This document shows positions 16,218 to 24,518 of a stretch of 24,784 bases of DNA, in pieces (position 1 is the first letter of the stretch; each line of letters opens with the position of its first letter). The stretch is from Prevotella sp. UBA5387 (lineage in GTDB: Bacteria; Bacteroidota; Bacteroidia; Bacteroidales; Bacteroidaceae), in the NCBI GenBank assembly GCA_002407775.1, contig DHOP01000031.1, forward strand, positions 1-24,784, written 5' to 3'. A program made the translations under genes and the position numbers. Below the pieces are notes generated by a model, which was not told the DNA's origin, made no database searches, and saw only the letters and a list, made by a program, of their open reading frames with translations.

Positions 16218-16550
16218 ATGGATAATCAAGTAGAACAAATGTTCCTAATGAACGCCTCTAAAATCCCTGCTGTGTTTTTTGAGGATGTAAAGCAAAGGTT
16301 AGCTTCATGTGACCCTAACAAAGCCATGTTTGTCTTATCAGAACTCAAAGATCCGACTATCGCCATTATCCTTGGTATTTTTCTGGGGGGATTAGGTATA
16401 GATCGATTTTATATCGACTCTATTGGAATTGGAATTGGCAAGCTGCTTACTTGCGGGGGCCTTGGAATCTGGTATCTTATTGATCTTTTTCTAATTATTG
16501 ATGCCACGAAACAGAAAAATTACGAGATTATTCGCACTTATTGCAGTTGA
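16218..16550 (+). CDS. TM2 domain-containing membrane protein
   Basis: A 110-residue protein. Residues 1-44 form a soluble N-terminal part ending in LSELKDPT. They are followed by a TM2 domain with two membrane helices: IAIILGIFLGGLGIDRFYI, then GKLLTCGGLGIWYLIDLFLI. The GxxGxDRFY and GGLGIWYLIDL patterns are diagnostic of the family. The soluble part resembles that of other Bacteroidales TM2 proteins I recall. The gene lies 6 bp after DUF2752, so the three are probably made together. No biochemical role is known. Confidence 0.87.
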   Translation: MDNQVEQMFLMNASKIPAVFFEDVKQRLASCDPNKAMFVLSELKDPTIAIILGIFLGGLGIDRFYIDSIGIGIGKLLTCGGLGIWYLIDLFLIIDATKQKNYEIIRTYCS

Positions 16551-16616
16551 CACCTTCTCCAGCACTTATTTTCAATATTGAACTAGGCAACATCCTGTTC
16601 TCAACATACAATCCAA

Positions 16617-17054
16617 ATGTATTCCTACAAGTATCCCCACCCTGCCGTAACAGCCGACTGCATCGTATTTGCACATGCAGACGGCGAAACAAAAGTGTTG
16701 TTCATTGAGCGAAAGAACGACCCTTTCAGAGGCCATTGGGCATTCCCGGGCGGATTCGTTAGCATTGACGAGACTGTTGAGGATGCTGCTCGTAGGGAGT
16801 TGGAAGAAGAAACGGGATTACAAGTGGGCGAGATACATCAGATAGGGGCGTTTTCCAAGGTGGACCGCGATCCGCGAGAGCGAATTATCACCATTGCTTT
16901 CTACTGCATCATTGATAAATCGGAAGAAGTGACAGGCGCCGATGACGCAAGACAGGCAAGATGGTTTAGCTTAAACAATCTCCCACCTTTGGCTTTCGAC
17001 CACGCTGATATCTTGCAGTCTGCTATCAAAGCTGCCGGTATCAGCAATCAATAA
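16617..17054 (+). CDS. NUDIX hydrolase
   Basis: A 145-residue single-domain NUDIX hydrolase, which would cleave a nucleoside diphosphate linked to another group in the cytoplasm. The NUDIX box fits GX5EX7REUXEEXGU exactly: G46, E52, then RELEEETGL (60-68). The substrate cannot be fixed from sequence. The short length, the WAFPGGFV lead-in and the DARQARWFSL region fit the small ADP-ribose or oxidised-nucleotide clean-up types. It lies 66 bp after the TM2 gene and 28 bp before the GSCFA gene, so it may share the transcript. No separate TAnnTTTG box is visible. Confidence 0.9.
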   Translation: MYSYKYPHPAVTADCIVFAHADGETKVLFIERKNDPFRGHWAFPGGFVSIDETVEDAARRELEEETGLQVGEIHQIGAFSKVDRDPRERIITIAFYCIIDKSEEVTGADDARQARWFSLNNLPPLAFDHADILQSAIKAAGISNQ

Positions 17055-17082
17055 TGAGATCGTAGTAATCCAATAATCACAA

Positions 17083-17952
17083 ATGGACCAAAAATTGCAA
17101 CTCACAACACCCGTTGACATCGAACCTAGCACATGGAGGATTTCTCCATGCGAAAGGATGCTTTTTGTTGGCTCATGCTTTGCCGACAATATGGGTAAGC
17201 GATTTGTGACAGAGAAGTTCCGCGCTATTGTCAACCCCTTTGGAGTGATGTATAATCCCGCAAGCGTCCTCCACACAGTGCAGCAACTTGCGGATACAGA
17301 TCAATTGCCGTTTGCTCCTGACGAACCAGGAACAGCAGTATTCACGCTTGGAACAAACCATGTGTATATCCTAAATGAGACTGGCGAAATAGTAGACAAT
17401 TGCCAGAAGCGACCACAGAGGCTTTTCACAGAACAAGAACTCACCATTGAAGAATGTACGGACTACCTCTCCCAAACCATCCAAATCATTCGTTCGTATT
17501 TTCCAAAGGTGAGGATTATCCTTACCGTCAGCCCTATTCGCTATCGTAAGTATGGCTTTCACGGAAGTCGGTTGTCAAAGGCCGTGCTTCTCTTGGCAAT
17601 CGACAGACTCCTCCACCCCAAAGATTCCATCCATTCGTCAAACGACTTCGAAAATACCACAGTCTATTTTCCGTCCTATGAAATCATGAATGACGAACTG
17701 CGAGACTACCGCTTTTATAAACCTGATATGCTTCATCCGTCCGACCAAGCAGTGGACTACATCTTCCAACGCATGGCCAAGACCTTCTTCTCCCCAGAAA
17801 CTCACGACTTCCTTCGGACATGGAAGCCTATTCGCGAAGCCCTTGAGCACCGTCCGTTCGACCCTGATTCTGCGGAATATCATGCTTTTCTCCAGCGCAC
17901 TTTAGATCAAGCCAAGGCATTGCAACAGCAATATCCAGGATTGGTACTATAG
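17083..17952 (+). CDS. GSCFA-domain protein (SGNH-hydrolase-like)
   Basis: A 289-residue protein matching the GSCFA family, named for the motif GSCFA, seen here as VGSCFADNMGKRF at about residues 29-41, with NPFGVMYNPASV shortly after. DMLHPSDQAVDYIF near residues 213-226 supplies the Asp/His pair expected in a GDSL/SGNH-like fold. An esterase or acetylhydrolase role is predicted for the family, but the substrate is not known. There is no signal peptide, so it is probably cytoplasmic. It follows the NUDIX gene by 28 bp and ends the plus-strand block with a terminator. Confidence 0.88.
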   Translation: MDQKLQLTTPVDIEPSTWRISPCERMLFVGSCFADNMGKRFVTEKFRAIVNPFGVMYNPASVLHTVQQLADTDQLPFAPDEPGTAVFTLGTNHVYILNETGEIVDNCQKRPQRLFTEQELTIEECTDYLSQTIQIIRSYFPKVRIILTVSPIRYRKYGFHGSRLSKAVLLLAIDRLLHPKDSIHSSNDFENTTVYFPSYEIMNDELRDYRFYKPDMLHPSDQAVDYIFQRMAKTFFSPETHDFLRTWKPIREALEHRPFDPDSAEYHAFLQRTLDQAKALQQQYPGLVL

Positions 17953-18002
17953 CGAAAGGATATGCATAGAGTAGAATATAAGTTTAGTAGATATTTCTTA
18001 GG

Positions 18003-18033
18003 AGCCTTGGGATAGATAGTCCAAGGCTTTCTT
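18003..18033 (+). terminator. terminator after the GSCFA gene
   Basis: AGCCTTGG (18003-18010) and CCAAGGCT (18021-18028) form an 8-bp perfect stem with a 10-nt loop, followed by TTTCTTT, 51 bp past the stop codon. Confidence 0.85.
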
Positions 18034-18136
18034 TATCACACAATCGCTTCCATTCAAGATAAAATTTAGAAGAGACAGGATTCCATCGCACTGTTTTGTT
18101 TATGAATAGATTCCTACTCTTAAATTGCTTTTCATG

Positions 18137-18184
18137 AAATAAAAGTTCTCCCCTGTCTTTCCAATAGGAAAGGCAAGGGAGAAC
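18137..18184 (-). terminator. long-stem terminator downstream of the lipoprotein gene
   Basis: An 18-bp hairpin, 18145-18162 with 18167-18184, has an AATA loop and a single C/A mismatch. The outer arms are GTTCTCCC/GGGAGAAC and the inner arms CTTTCC/GGAAAG. On the minus strand it is followed by TTTTATTT, so it terminates minus-strand transcription, 124 bp after the lipoprotein stop. Confidence 0.85.
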
Positions 18185-18208
18185 AAATTGAGCTTATATC
18201 AGGGATGA

Positions 18209-18306
18209 ATCTCAGCTATCAATCCACCTTATATATCTCTCTACTAGTCACACGACATCAGTAATAAAAAATAATGACACCGATTACTGTGTGATAGAAC
18301 TGAGAT
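18209..18306 (-). other. structured 3' region of the lipoprotein transcript
   Basis: Immediately after the lipoprotein stop, ATCTCAG-CTATCA (18209-18221) can pair with TGATAG-AA-CTGAGAT (18292-18306), giving 13 pairs with a two-base bulge. An inner hairpin pairs CAGTAAT (18259-18265) with ATTACTG (18283-18289). The region holds no reading frame. It could be a structured 3' UTR that stabilises the mRNA or a source of a 3'-derived small RNA. Either role is inference. Confidence 0.4.
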
Positions 18307-18307
18307 A

Positions 18308-19048
18308 TTAAAGACCTAAGCCTTTCTTGGCAGCAGCTGCAGCATCGTCGATACTTTGGTTAGCCTTAGCTTTTGCATCAGTCACCGTCTTGTTGGCAGC
18401 ATCAGTAGCTTCTTGCTTGGCACCTTCCACAGTTTGATTTGCCTGATCCACAGCAGCTGCCTTAGCTTGATCTACTGCTGTTGCAGCTGTCTCTGCAGCA
18501 ACGGTAGGCATGCTCTTCAATGCCTCGGCAGCAGCCTGAGCGGTTGCTCCGGCAGCAGCAGCCTTCTGCAATGTTGTGGAAGCAAGGTTCACGGCATCAT
18601 TGGTAACAGCAGCCTTAGCTGCCTCGGCAGTGGTAGCGGCATCTGTAGGCAGGTTCTGTATTGTAGTAAGCAAGTCATTGATAGTCTCGTTGCCACTGGC
18701 AATGGTCTTGATGGCTTCGGCATTCTTGGCAACATAGTCCTTTACAAGCTGAGCAAATGGTAGCGCATCCTTCAGATTTCCTGCGTTCACCAGAGCCTTA
18801 TAACTGCTTGCGATATCAGCCAAAACAGTTGTTAGGGCCTTGGGGTCTTTCTTGGCAATTACATCGCTAAGTTTGTAGGACAAAATCTTAAACATACTTT
18901 GAGTCTCTGGTGCCAGTGCCGTAGTGTCAACCACTGCTGTGCTATCGACCAATGAGTCTGTAGCCTCGGCGGCGTTCTTAGTCTTGTTTCCACAACTCGA
19001 AATGGTCAATGCAGCAATAGCAAGGACTGCAAAAAATAACTTTTTCAT
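18308..19048 (-). CDS. alanine-rich lipoprotein of unknown function
   Basis: A 246-residue protein with a lipoprotein signal: MKK, a hydrophobic core and lipobox ISSC with the acylated Cys at 19. After the cysteine come G-N-K-T-K rather than the acid-rich export signal seen in surface lipoproteins of Bacteroides, so an inner-facing outer-membrane anchor is more likely (inference). Residues 50-130 look like a helical domain. From about 130 to the end the chain is very rich in Ala, Asp, Lys and Thr with spaced AAA/AKA/AAD units, suggesting long amphipathic helices or a coiled coil. I recognise no family with confidence. It has no operon partner, and no consensus promoter is visible upstream. 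The opposite-strand frame at 18356-18763 is a shadow. Confidence 0.85.
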   Translation of the reverse strand: MKKLFFAVLAIAALTISSCGNKTKNAAEATDSLVDSTAVVDTTALAPETQSMFKILSYKLSDVIAKKDPKALTTVLADIASSYKALVNAGNLKDALPFAQLVKDYVAKNAEAIKTIASGNETINDLLTTIQNLPTDAATTAEAAKAAVTNDAVNLASTTLQKAAAAGATAQAAAEALKSMPTVAAETAATAVDQAKAAAVDQANQTVEGAKQEATDAANKTVTDAKAKANQSIDDAAAAAKKGLGL

Positions 19049-19262
19049 ATTCTCTTGATTTTTTTAAATTTAATGGATGATACTTATTATCGGTTTATTT
19101 GAGGGGTAAATTTAGTAATAAAACATTTCATTAGTGTTACTTTCACTACATTTAACTTCCTCGTGTGACCCGACGCTCAGCATAAATGATACTTTGCAAA
19201 GGGTAATATGAATCTTGCAACTTAATAGTAAACCAAATCTCATTTTCACCTATGGGAGCACT
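19049..19262. other. gene-free interval between nifJ and the lipoprotein gene
   Basis: No reading frame or RNA gene that I can support lies here. The lipoprotein promoter should be in this stretch. The nearest approach to a -7 box on the minus strand is TACCCTTTG (19196-19204), which has one base too many. It is not called. Confidence 0.4.
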
Positions 19263-19293
19263 AAAAAATCCGAGATGCAATGCATCTCGGATT
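19263..19293 (-). terminator. terminator of nifJ
   Basis: AATCCGAGATGC and GCATCTCGGATT form a 12-bp perfect stem closing a three-base loop (19267-19293). On the minus strand it is followed by a run of six T. It lies 29 bp past the stop codon. Confidence 0.93.
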
Positions 19294-19322
19294 CTTTTAT
19301 ATAATGAAAGTGAATCTGCCGA

Positions 19323-22300
19323 TTAGGCTTCAACGCTCCAATCTTCTTGTGTCTTACGTACGTAGGACTTATAACGCAGTTTAGCCATACGCTCAGCTTC
19401 AGAGAAGAGCTCCTCAGCCTCAGTTGGGTATGCCTTTGCCAAAGAAGCATAACGTACCTCGCCCATCAAGAAGTCATGGAAGTCATCCCAATTAGGCTCC
19501 TTGCTATCGAGTACGAATGGGTTCTTTCCTTCTTCTGCCAACTGTGGGTTGAAGCGCCAGAGGTGCCAGTAACCACAATCAACGGCGAGCTTCTCCTCAT
19601 GCTGTGAGCGACCCATACCACGCTTCTCTTTCTTAGTACCCTTGATACCGTGGTTAATACACGGTGCGTAGGCAATGACGAGTGATGGTCCGGGATAAGC
19701 CTCAGCCTCGCGGATAGCCTTCAATGTCTGAGCATTGTCAGCACCCATGGCAACCTGAGCTACATAAACATAGCCGTAGGTAGCCTGCATCAGACCAAGG
19801 TCCTTCTTGCGGATTCGCTTGCCAGATGCAGCAAACTGTGCGATGGCACCGAGTGGTGTTGACTTAGAAGACTGACCACCAGTGTTAGAGTAAACCTCAG
19901 TGTCGAGCACTAGAATGTTCACATCCTCACCTGTTGAAAGTACATGGTCAAGACCACCGTAGCCGATGTCATAAGAGGCACCGTCACCACCGATAATCCA
20001 CTGACTGCGCTTAACCAAGTAGTGATCAAGAGTCTTCAGTTCCTGACTAATCGGACAGCCAGCCTCGGCAGCCTGAGCGATAAGAGGTTTCAACTCCTCT
20101 GCAGCTACTTTCGATGCTTCAGCATCATCCATGCTAGCCAACCACTTGTCTGCGGCAGCCTTATACTCAGCAGAAGGTCTTGAATCCTCCTTTATCTGAT
20201 TGAGCAACAAGGCAACACGCTCCTTCATTTTCTTATTTCCAAGAACCATACCAAGTCCGAACTCACAGAAGTCCTCGAACAAAGAGTTGTCCCAAGCTGG
20301 GCCCTGTCCCTTGTCGTTGGTTGTGTAAGGAGTAGAAGGAATTGATGCAGAATAGATAGAAGAACAGCCAGTTGCGTTGGCAACCATCTGACGATCGCCG
20401 AACAATTGAGTGATAAGCTTCACATAAGGAGTCTCACCGCAACCAGCGCATGCACCAGAGAACTGGAACAGAGGAGTTGCAAACTGAGAGTTCTTAACAC
20501 TCTGCTTAACGTCAATAAGGTGCTGCTTGGAAGAAACATTCTTAACGATGTATTCCCAATTCTTAGCCTCTTGCTGCATAACGGGGTCGTCCACATTCAG
20601 GGGAACCATCTTCAGAGCCTTCTTGATCTCACCGGTTGCCTTGTCCTTCTTACCTGGACAAACATCTGCACAGTTACCGCAGCCAAGACAGTCGAGCACA
20701 TCAACCTGAATCATGAAGTGCATACCCTTAAGTTCCTTTGGTGCGATGCAATCAAGTGTGTTGAAATTAGCCTTGCTGTTCTCCTCATCGTCAAGTACGA
20801 ATGGGCGAATGGTAGCGTGAGGACAAGAATATGCACACTTGTTACACTGAATACAATTCTCAGAATTCCATTGTGGAACGAAAGCAGCAACACCGCGCTT
20901 CTCATAAGCAGAAGTTCCGTTTTGCCAAGTACCATCAACTGTGTCGAACTTCACGAAGTCGCTCACTTTTAGCAAGTCACCAGCCTGAGCATTGATAGGA
21001 CGAACAAGTTCTTGGATGAATGCAGGTGCATCATCTTCCTTGTTATCGTCTGCTAAGTTAGCCCAAGAAGGATCAACTGTAAGCTGCTTGTACTCGCCAC
21101 CGCGATCAACGGCCGCATAGTTCAAATTCACTACGTCCTCACCCTTCTTACCATAAGACTTCACGATGAAAGCCTTCATCTGCTCTACTGCCAATTCAAT
21201 TGGGATAACCTTGGTAATACGGAAGAATGCTGACTGCAGGATAGTATTGGTACGGTTGCCCAAGCCAATCTCCAGACCAATCTTAGTAGCGTTGATATAA
21301 TAAACGGTGATATTATGCTGAGCGAAATAACGCTTTACACTGTTAGGAATAAAGTTCACCAATTCCTCACCTTCGAAGACTGTGTTCAGCAAGAATGTGC
21401 CGTTGTCACGAAGACCACGAGTTGTGTCATACATATGCAGATAAGCCTGCACGTGACATGCTACGAAGTTAGGAGTCTTCACCTGATAGGTTGAATGGAT
21501 AGGCTCGTCACCGAAACGGAGGTGTGAGCAGGTAAATCCACCTGACTTCTTAGAGTCATAAGAGAAGTAAGCCTGGCAATACTTGTTAGTGTTGTTACCA
21601 ATAATCTGAACTGAGTTCTTGTTAGCACCCACTGTACCATCTGATCCAAGTCCGTAGAACTTAGCCTCGAAGAGAGAGTCGCCACCCATAGGAATGTCGG
21701 CAACCTCTGGAAGAGAGGTGAATGTAACATCGTCAACGATACCCACAGTGAAGTGGTTCTTTGGCATCTTCATATCAAGATTGTTGAACACAGCGATGAT
21801 ATGAGCTGGTGTGATGTCTGCTGAGCTAAGACCATAGCGACCACCAACAACGAGAGGCTTACGTTCATCCTCGTACATTGCGGACTTCACGTCAAGATAT
21901 AGAGGCTCGCCCTCTGCTCCTGGCTCCTTGGTACGATCCAACACTGCAATACGCTTTGCTGTTGCAGGAATAGTCTTACGAAGGAAATCTACAGAGAATG
22001 GACGATACAAGTGTACGGCAACCATACCGACCTTCTTGCCTTGAGCAACCAAATAATCGATGGCTTCTTTAGCAGCCTCGGTAGCAGAACCCATCAGAAT
22101 GATGACATTCTCTGCATCCTTTGCACCATAATAGTTGAACAAGTGATACTCGCGGCCAGTGATCTTGGAGATCTCGCCGAGGTAATGCTCTACAACCTCA
22201 GGTACTGCATCATAGTATTCGTTGCTTGCCTCACGGTGTGCGAAGAAAGTCTCAGGGTTCTCAGCGGTACCACGTGTAACAGGACGTTCAGGTGTCAGAG

Positions 22301-22925
22301 CGCGATCACGGAAAGCCTTGAGGGCATCCTGGTCGATGAGCTTCAACAATTCATCGCCATCAATAGCCTCTACCTTCTGATATTCGTGAGATGTGCGGAA
22401 ACCGTCAAAGAAGTTCACGAAAGGCACACGTGTCTTCAGTGTAGCCAAATGAGGAACTGCAGTGAGGTCCATCACTTCCTGTACTGATCCGGCACAGAAC
22501 TGTGCAAAGCCCGTAGCACGACAAGCCATCACGTCAGAGTGGTCTCCGAAGATGCTCAGTGAGTGAGAAGCCACTGTACGAGCGGCAACATCAAACACAC
22601 AAGGCAACAGCTCACCTGCGATCTTATACATGTTAGGGATCATCAGAAGCAGACCCTGAGAGGCAGTGAACGTTGTGGTCAACGCTCCGGCCTGAAGTGA
22701 CCCGTGTACTGCACCAGCAGCACCACCCTCAGACTGCATCTCTTGAACGGAGACAGTCTGACCAAAAAGGTTCTTGCGTCCCTTTGCAGCCCACTCATCA
22801 GTGTGCTCTGCCATGGGCGAAGACGGGGTGATGGGGTAAATACAAGCGACCTCTGAGAACATATAGCTCACATGGGCAGCTGCTGCATTACCATCAACAG
22901 TCATAAATTTCTTTTCTTTTGCCAT
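19323..22925 (-). CDS. nifJ: pyruvate:ferredoxin (flavodoxin) oxidoreductase
   Basis: Single-chain PFOR of 1200 residues. It oxidises pyruvate with CoA to acetyl-CoA and CO2 and passes electrons to ferredoxin or flavodoxin, the main fate of pyruvate in these anaerobes. The N-terminal pyrimidine-binding domain includes YPITPSSPMAEHTDEW (about 30-45). The gamma and CoA-binding domains follow. The ferredoxin-like domain has two [4Fe-4S] motifs, CIQCNKCAYSCP (Cys691, 694, 697, 701) and CLGCGNCADVCP (Cys746, 749, 752, 756). The third-cluster region has CAGCGETP. The thiamine diphosphate site is GDGASYDIGYGG near 978-989. The gene is complete. The P-loop ATPase gene lies 43 bp upstream on the same strand, and I see no TAnnTTTG box in that gap. 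The transcript is therefore shared, or a promoter lies inside the ATPase gene. Confidence 0.97.
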   Translation of the reverse strand: MAKEKKFMTVDGNAAAAHVSYMFSEVACIYPITPSSPMAEHTDEWAAKGRKNLFGQTVSVQEMQSEGGAAGAVHGSLQAGALTTTFTASQGLLLMIPNMYKIAGELLPCVFDVAARTVASHSLSIFGDHSDVMACRATGFAQFCAGSVQEVMDLTAVPHLATLKTRVPFVNFFDGFRTSHEYQKVEAIDGDELLKLIDQDALKAFRDRALTPERPVTRGTAENPETFFAHREASNEYYDAVPEVVEHYLGEISKITGREYHLFNYYGAKDAENVIILMGSATEAAKEAIDYLVAQGKKVGMVAVHLYRPFSVDFLRKTIPATAKRIAVLDRTKEPGAEGEPLYLDVKSAMYEDERKPLVVGGRYGLSSADITPAHIIAVFNNLDMKMPKNHFTVGIVDDVTFTSLPEVADIPMGGDSLFEAKFYGLGSDGTVGANKNSVQIIGNNTNKYCQAYFSYDSKKSGGFTCSHLRFGDEPIHSTYQVKTPNFVACHVQAYLHMYDTTRGLRDNGTFLLNTVFEGEELVNFIPNSVKRYFAQHNITVYYINATKIGLEIGLGNRTNTILQSAFFRITKVIPIELAVEQMKAFIVKSYGKKGEDVVNLNYAAVDRGGEYKQLTVDPSWANLADDNKEDDAPAFIQELVRPINAQAGDLLKVSDFVKFDTVDGTWQNGTSAYEKRGVAAFVPQWNSENCIQCNKCAYSCPHATIRPFVLDDEENSKANFNTLDCIAPKELKGMHFMIQVDVLDCLGCGNCADVCPGKKDKATGEIKKALKMVPLNVDDPVMQQEAKNWEYIVKNVSSKQHLIDVKQSVKNSQFATPLFQFSGACAGCGETPYVKLITQLFGDRQMVANATGCSSIYSASIPSTPYTTNDKGQGPAWDNSLFEDFCEFGLGMVLGNKKMKERVALLLNQIKEDSRPSAEYKAAADKWLASMDDAEASKVAAEELKPLIAQAAEAGCPISQELKTLDHYLVKRSQWIIGGDGASYDIGYGGLDHVLSTGEDVNILVLDTEVYSNTGGQSSKSTPLGAIAQFAASGKRIRKKDLGLMQATYGYVYVAQVAMGADNAQTLKAIREAEAYPGPSLVIAYAPCINHGIKGTKKEKRGMGRSQHEEKLAVDCGYWHLWRFNPQLAEEGKNPFVLDSKEPNWDDFHDFLMGEVRYASLAKAYPTEAEELFSEAERMAKLRYKSYVRKTQEDWSVEA

Positions 22926-22968
22926 GATTTTAATGATAAGGATTGTTTATAATGTTTTGATTATTTGT

Positions 22969-24153
22969 TTAATAAAGGAAACCAAGTAGCCAAAGTGGAA
23001 TATGGTTTCCGCGTCCTGTTTGTGCATTGTATTGAGCGTAAACGGTCTCATTGTTATTACGCTGACGACCTGCTTCCTGTGCATCACAGATACAAAACTT
23101 ACGAGTGTCATCGATGATGTAATTGTGAGATTTTCTGCCTTCGCTCACGATATGGTCTTTCCACAGAGAGTTCACAAAGAAGGTTTCCATCACGGCCTGC
23201 TTCTCGGACTGAATGGGGAAGATGGCATACATCAAGTTAGGATTGTGTAACATCACCTTCGACGGCTTTTTGGGGAAGCTATTGCCTACACCATATATCA
23301 TATTGATAAGACGTGCATCGGCCAAGTACTTGACATAGTTCATTACCGTTGCACGGCTCGTATTGATATCCTGAGCCAACACACTGATGTTCGGCGAATG
23401 GATTCCTTCTACAGCGAGGAGGTAAAACAGTTGCTTAATCTTGGTCAGATATTTCAGGTCTATCTGCTGAATGAGCAAAATATCCATCTCAATCATCAGG
23501 TTCATCGTCTTGAGCAAGTTCTCGGAGTAGTTCACACGCTCTAAGAAGAAGGGGTAAAAACCATGATGAAGATAATCTTGAAAGTAGGCCAGTGGACTCA
23601 CGCGCTGCAAGATGCGAGATGCAATGTGCTCGTGGTTGTTGATGATCTCGTTGAGTGTATAGGGTTGGAAGTGCTCTCCCGTCTGCAGATTGAGAAATTC
23701 TCGAAAGGAGAATCCACGCAGATTATAACTCTTTACAATACCCTTGATCTCGGGGGTCTCCTTCAATCGCATCACGCTGGAACCCGCAAAGACAATATGA
23801 AGCTGGGGCAACTCGTCGTAGCAGCGACGTAGTTCTATACTCCAGTTTGGCTGCTTATAAATCTGGTCGATGAGCAACACTCGCCCTCCAGAATCCACAA
23901 ACTTATGTGCGAAATTGACAAAACCCCAACTTTGGAAATAGAAGTTGTTCATATTCACATAAAGGCACTGGCGATCGGTGGGACCGAACTTTTCCTTCGC
24001 ATATTGCAACAGGAATGTAGTCTTGCCCACTCCACGCGTCCCCTTAATACCTATCAAGCGGTCGGACCAATCTATCTCATCCATCAGGGTGCGACGAACT
24101 GGTGCATTGGTATGCTCAACAAGGTAGGAATGGGTGCGAAAGAAAGCTTCCAT
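22969..24153 (-). CDS. P-loop ATPase of the AAA_14 / DUF4143 type
   Basis: A 394-residue ATPase of a family that is abundant in Bacteroidales and archaea and has no settled role. Walker A is GTRGVGKTT (38-46). The Walker B strand is RVLLIDQIYK (91-100), with Gln in place of the usual second acidic residue. FAGSSVM near 120 fits the sensor region. Residues 250-300 contain a winged-helix-like segment, ISVLAQDINTSRATVMNYV, and the C-terminal part fits DUF4143 with a degenerate nuclease-like fold. It is the first gene of a possible two-gene unit with nifJ. A 7-bp inverted repeat, GGAAACC/GGTTTCC (22977-23010), overlaps its last codons and is followed by TTTATT, at most a weak attenuator. Confidence 0.85.
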   Translation of the reverse strand: MEAFFRTHSYLVEHTNAPVRRTLMDEIDWSDRLIGIKGTRGVGKTTFLLQYAKEKFGPTDRQCLYVNMNNFYFQSWGFVNFAHKFVDSGGRVLLIDQIYKQPNWSIELRRCYDELPQLHIVFAGSSVMRLKETPEIKGIVKSYNLRGFSFREFLNLQTGEHFQPYTLNEIINNHEHIASRILQRVSPLAYFQDYLHHGFYPFFLERVNYSENLLKTMNLMIEMDILLIQQIDLKYLTKIKQLFYLLAVEGIHSPNISVLAQDINTSRATVMNYVKYLADARLINMIYGVGNSFPKKPSKVMLHNPNLMYAIFPIQSEKQAVMETFFVNSLWKDHIVSEGRKSHNYIIDDTRKFCICDAQEAGRQRNNNETVYAQYNAQTGRGNHIPLWLLGFLY

Positions 24154-24187
24154 CTACTGTGATTTGCGATTAACGAATATATCCATG

Positions 24188-24218
24188 CAAAGTTAGCATA
24201 ATATTTTATGTTTGCAAA
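24188..24218 (-). promoter_or_regulatory. Bacteroidetes promoter for the ATPase gene (and perhaps nifJ)
   Basis: On the minus strand TTTG (24218-24215), 19 bp, then TAACTTTG (24195-24188): an exact consensus match, about 35 bp before the ATPase start codon. Confidence 0.75.
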
Positions 24219-24319
24219 CCATAGATAGCAAAAGTTTCTATTTTTAGTAATTTTTGTATTTCTACCAAATCTTAAAGATTGAGTTTAAAATTTATTGCCG
24301 TCCATCATTTACACCTAAT

Positions 24320-24433
24320 CTACATCCAATAAATCATATCAACAGTTCCGGTTCCTAACCAACTACCACCAAAAAATCCGAAGATGCCGCCCATAGCACC
24401 ACCAAACCACACACTCAATATTCTTCTACACAA
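24320..24433 (-). CDS. tiny glycine-rich hydrophobic reading frame, possibly a gene remnant
   Basis: An open frame of 37 codons from a TTG at 24433 to TAG at 24320. It contains SVWFGGAMGGIFGFFGG and ends in DMIYWM. The spaced GxxxG pattern resembles a glycine-zipper membrane helix. No good start or ribosome binding site is visible; an internal ATG would leave only 24 residues. It follows an Rhs-type remnant, so it may be a small effector or immunity fragment, an intact microprotein, or chance. Confidence 0.25.
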   Translation of the reverse strand: MCRRILSVWFGGAMGGIFGFFGGSWLGTGTVDMIYWM

Positions 24434-24518
24434 TATTTATTATGGTATGAGCCGTTAAAAATTATCTTAAATGGGATTCCCTGTACCATGTAGCATATTG
24501 GCACCTATGGTTTCAATA
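24434..24518. other. spacer with possible out-of-frame continuation of the Rhs remnant
   Basis: On the minus strand, one frame shifted from the Rhs remnant, codons read through its stop as NRELIKRNIETIGANMLHG and TGNPI to a TAA near 24470. The text looks protein-like, so the last codons of the remnant may be frameshifted. It is too short to be sure. Confidence 0.2.

Noticed and set aside
18356..18763. 135-codon plus-strand cysteine- and serine-rich frame
   Set aside because: It is the shadow of the alanine-rich lipoprotein gene (alanine codons read backwards).
20406..20972. 188-codon plus-strand frame
   Set aside because: It lies opposite the conserved ferredoxin domain of PFOR and has no domain of its own.
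22977..23010. Terminator at the end of the ATPase gene
   Set aside because: The stem is only 7 bp with a 20-nt loop and the T-tract is weak (TTTATT), so it is at most an attenuator and is not listed as a terminator.
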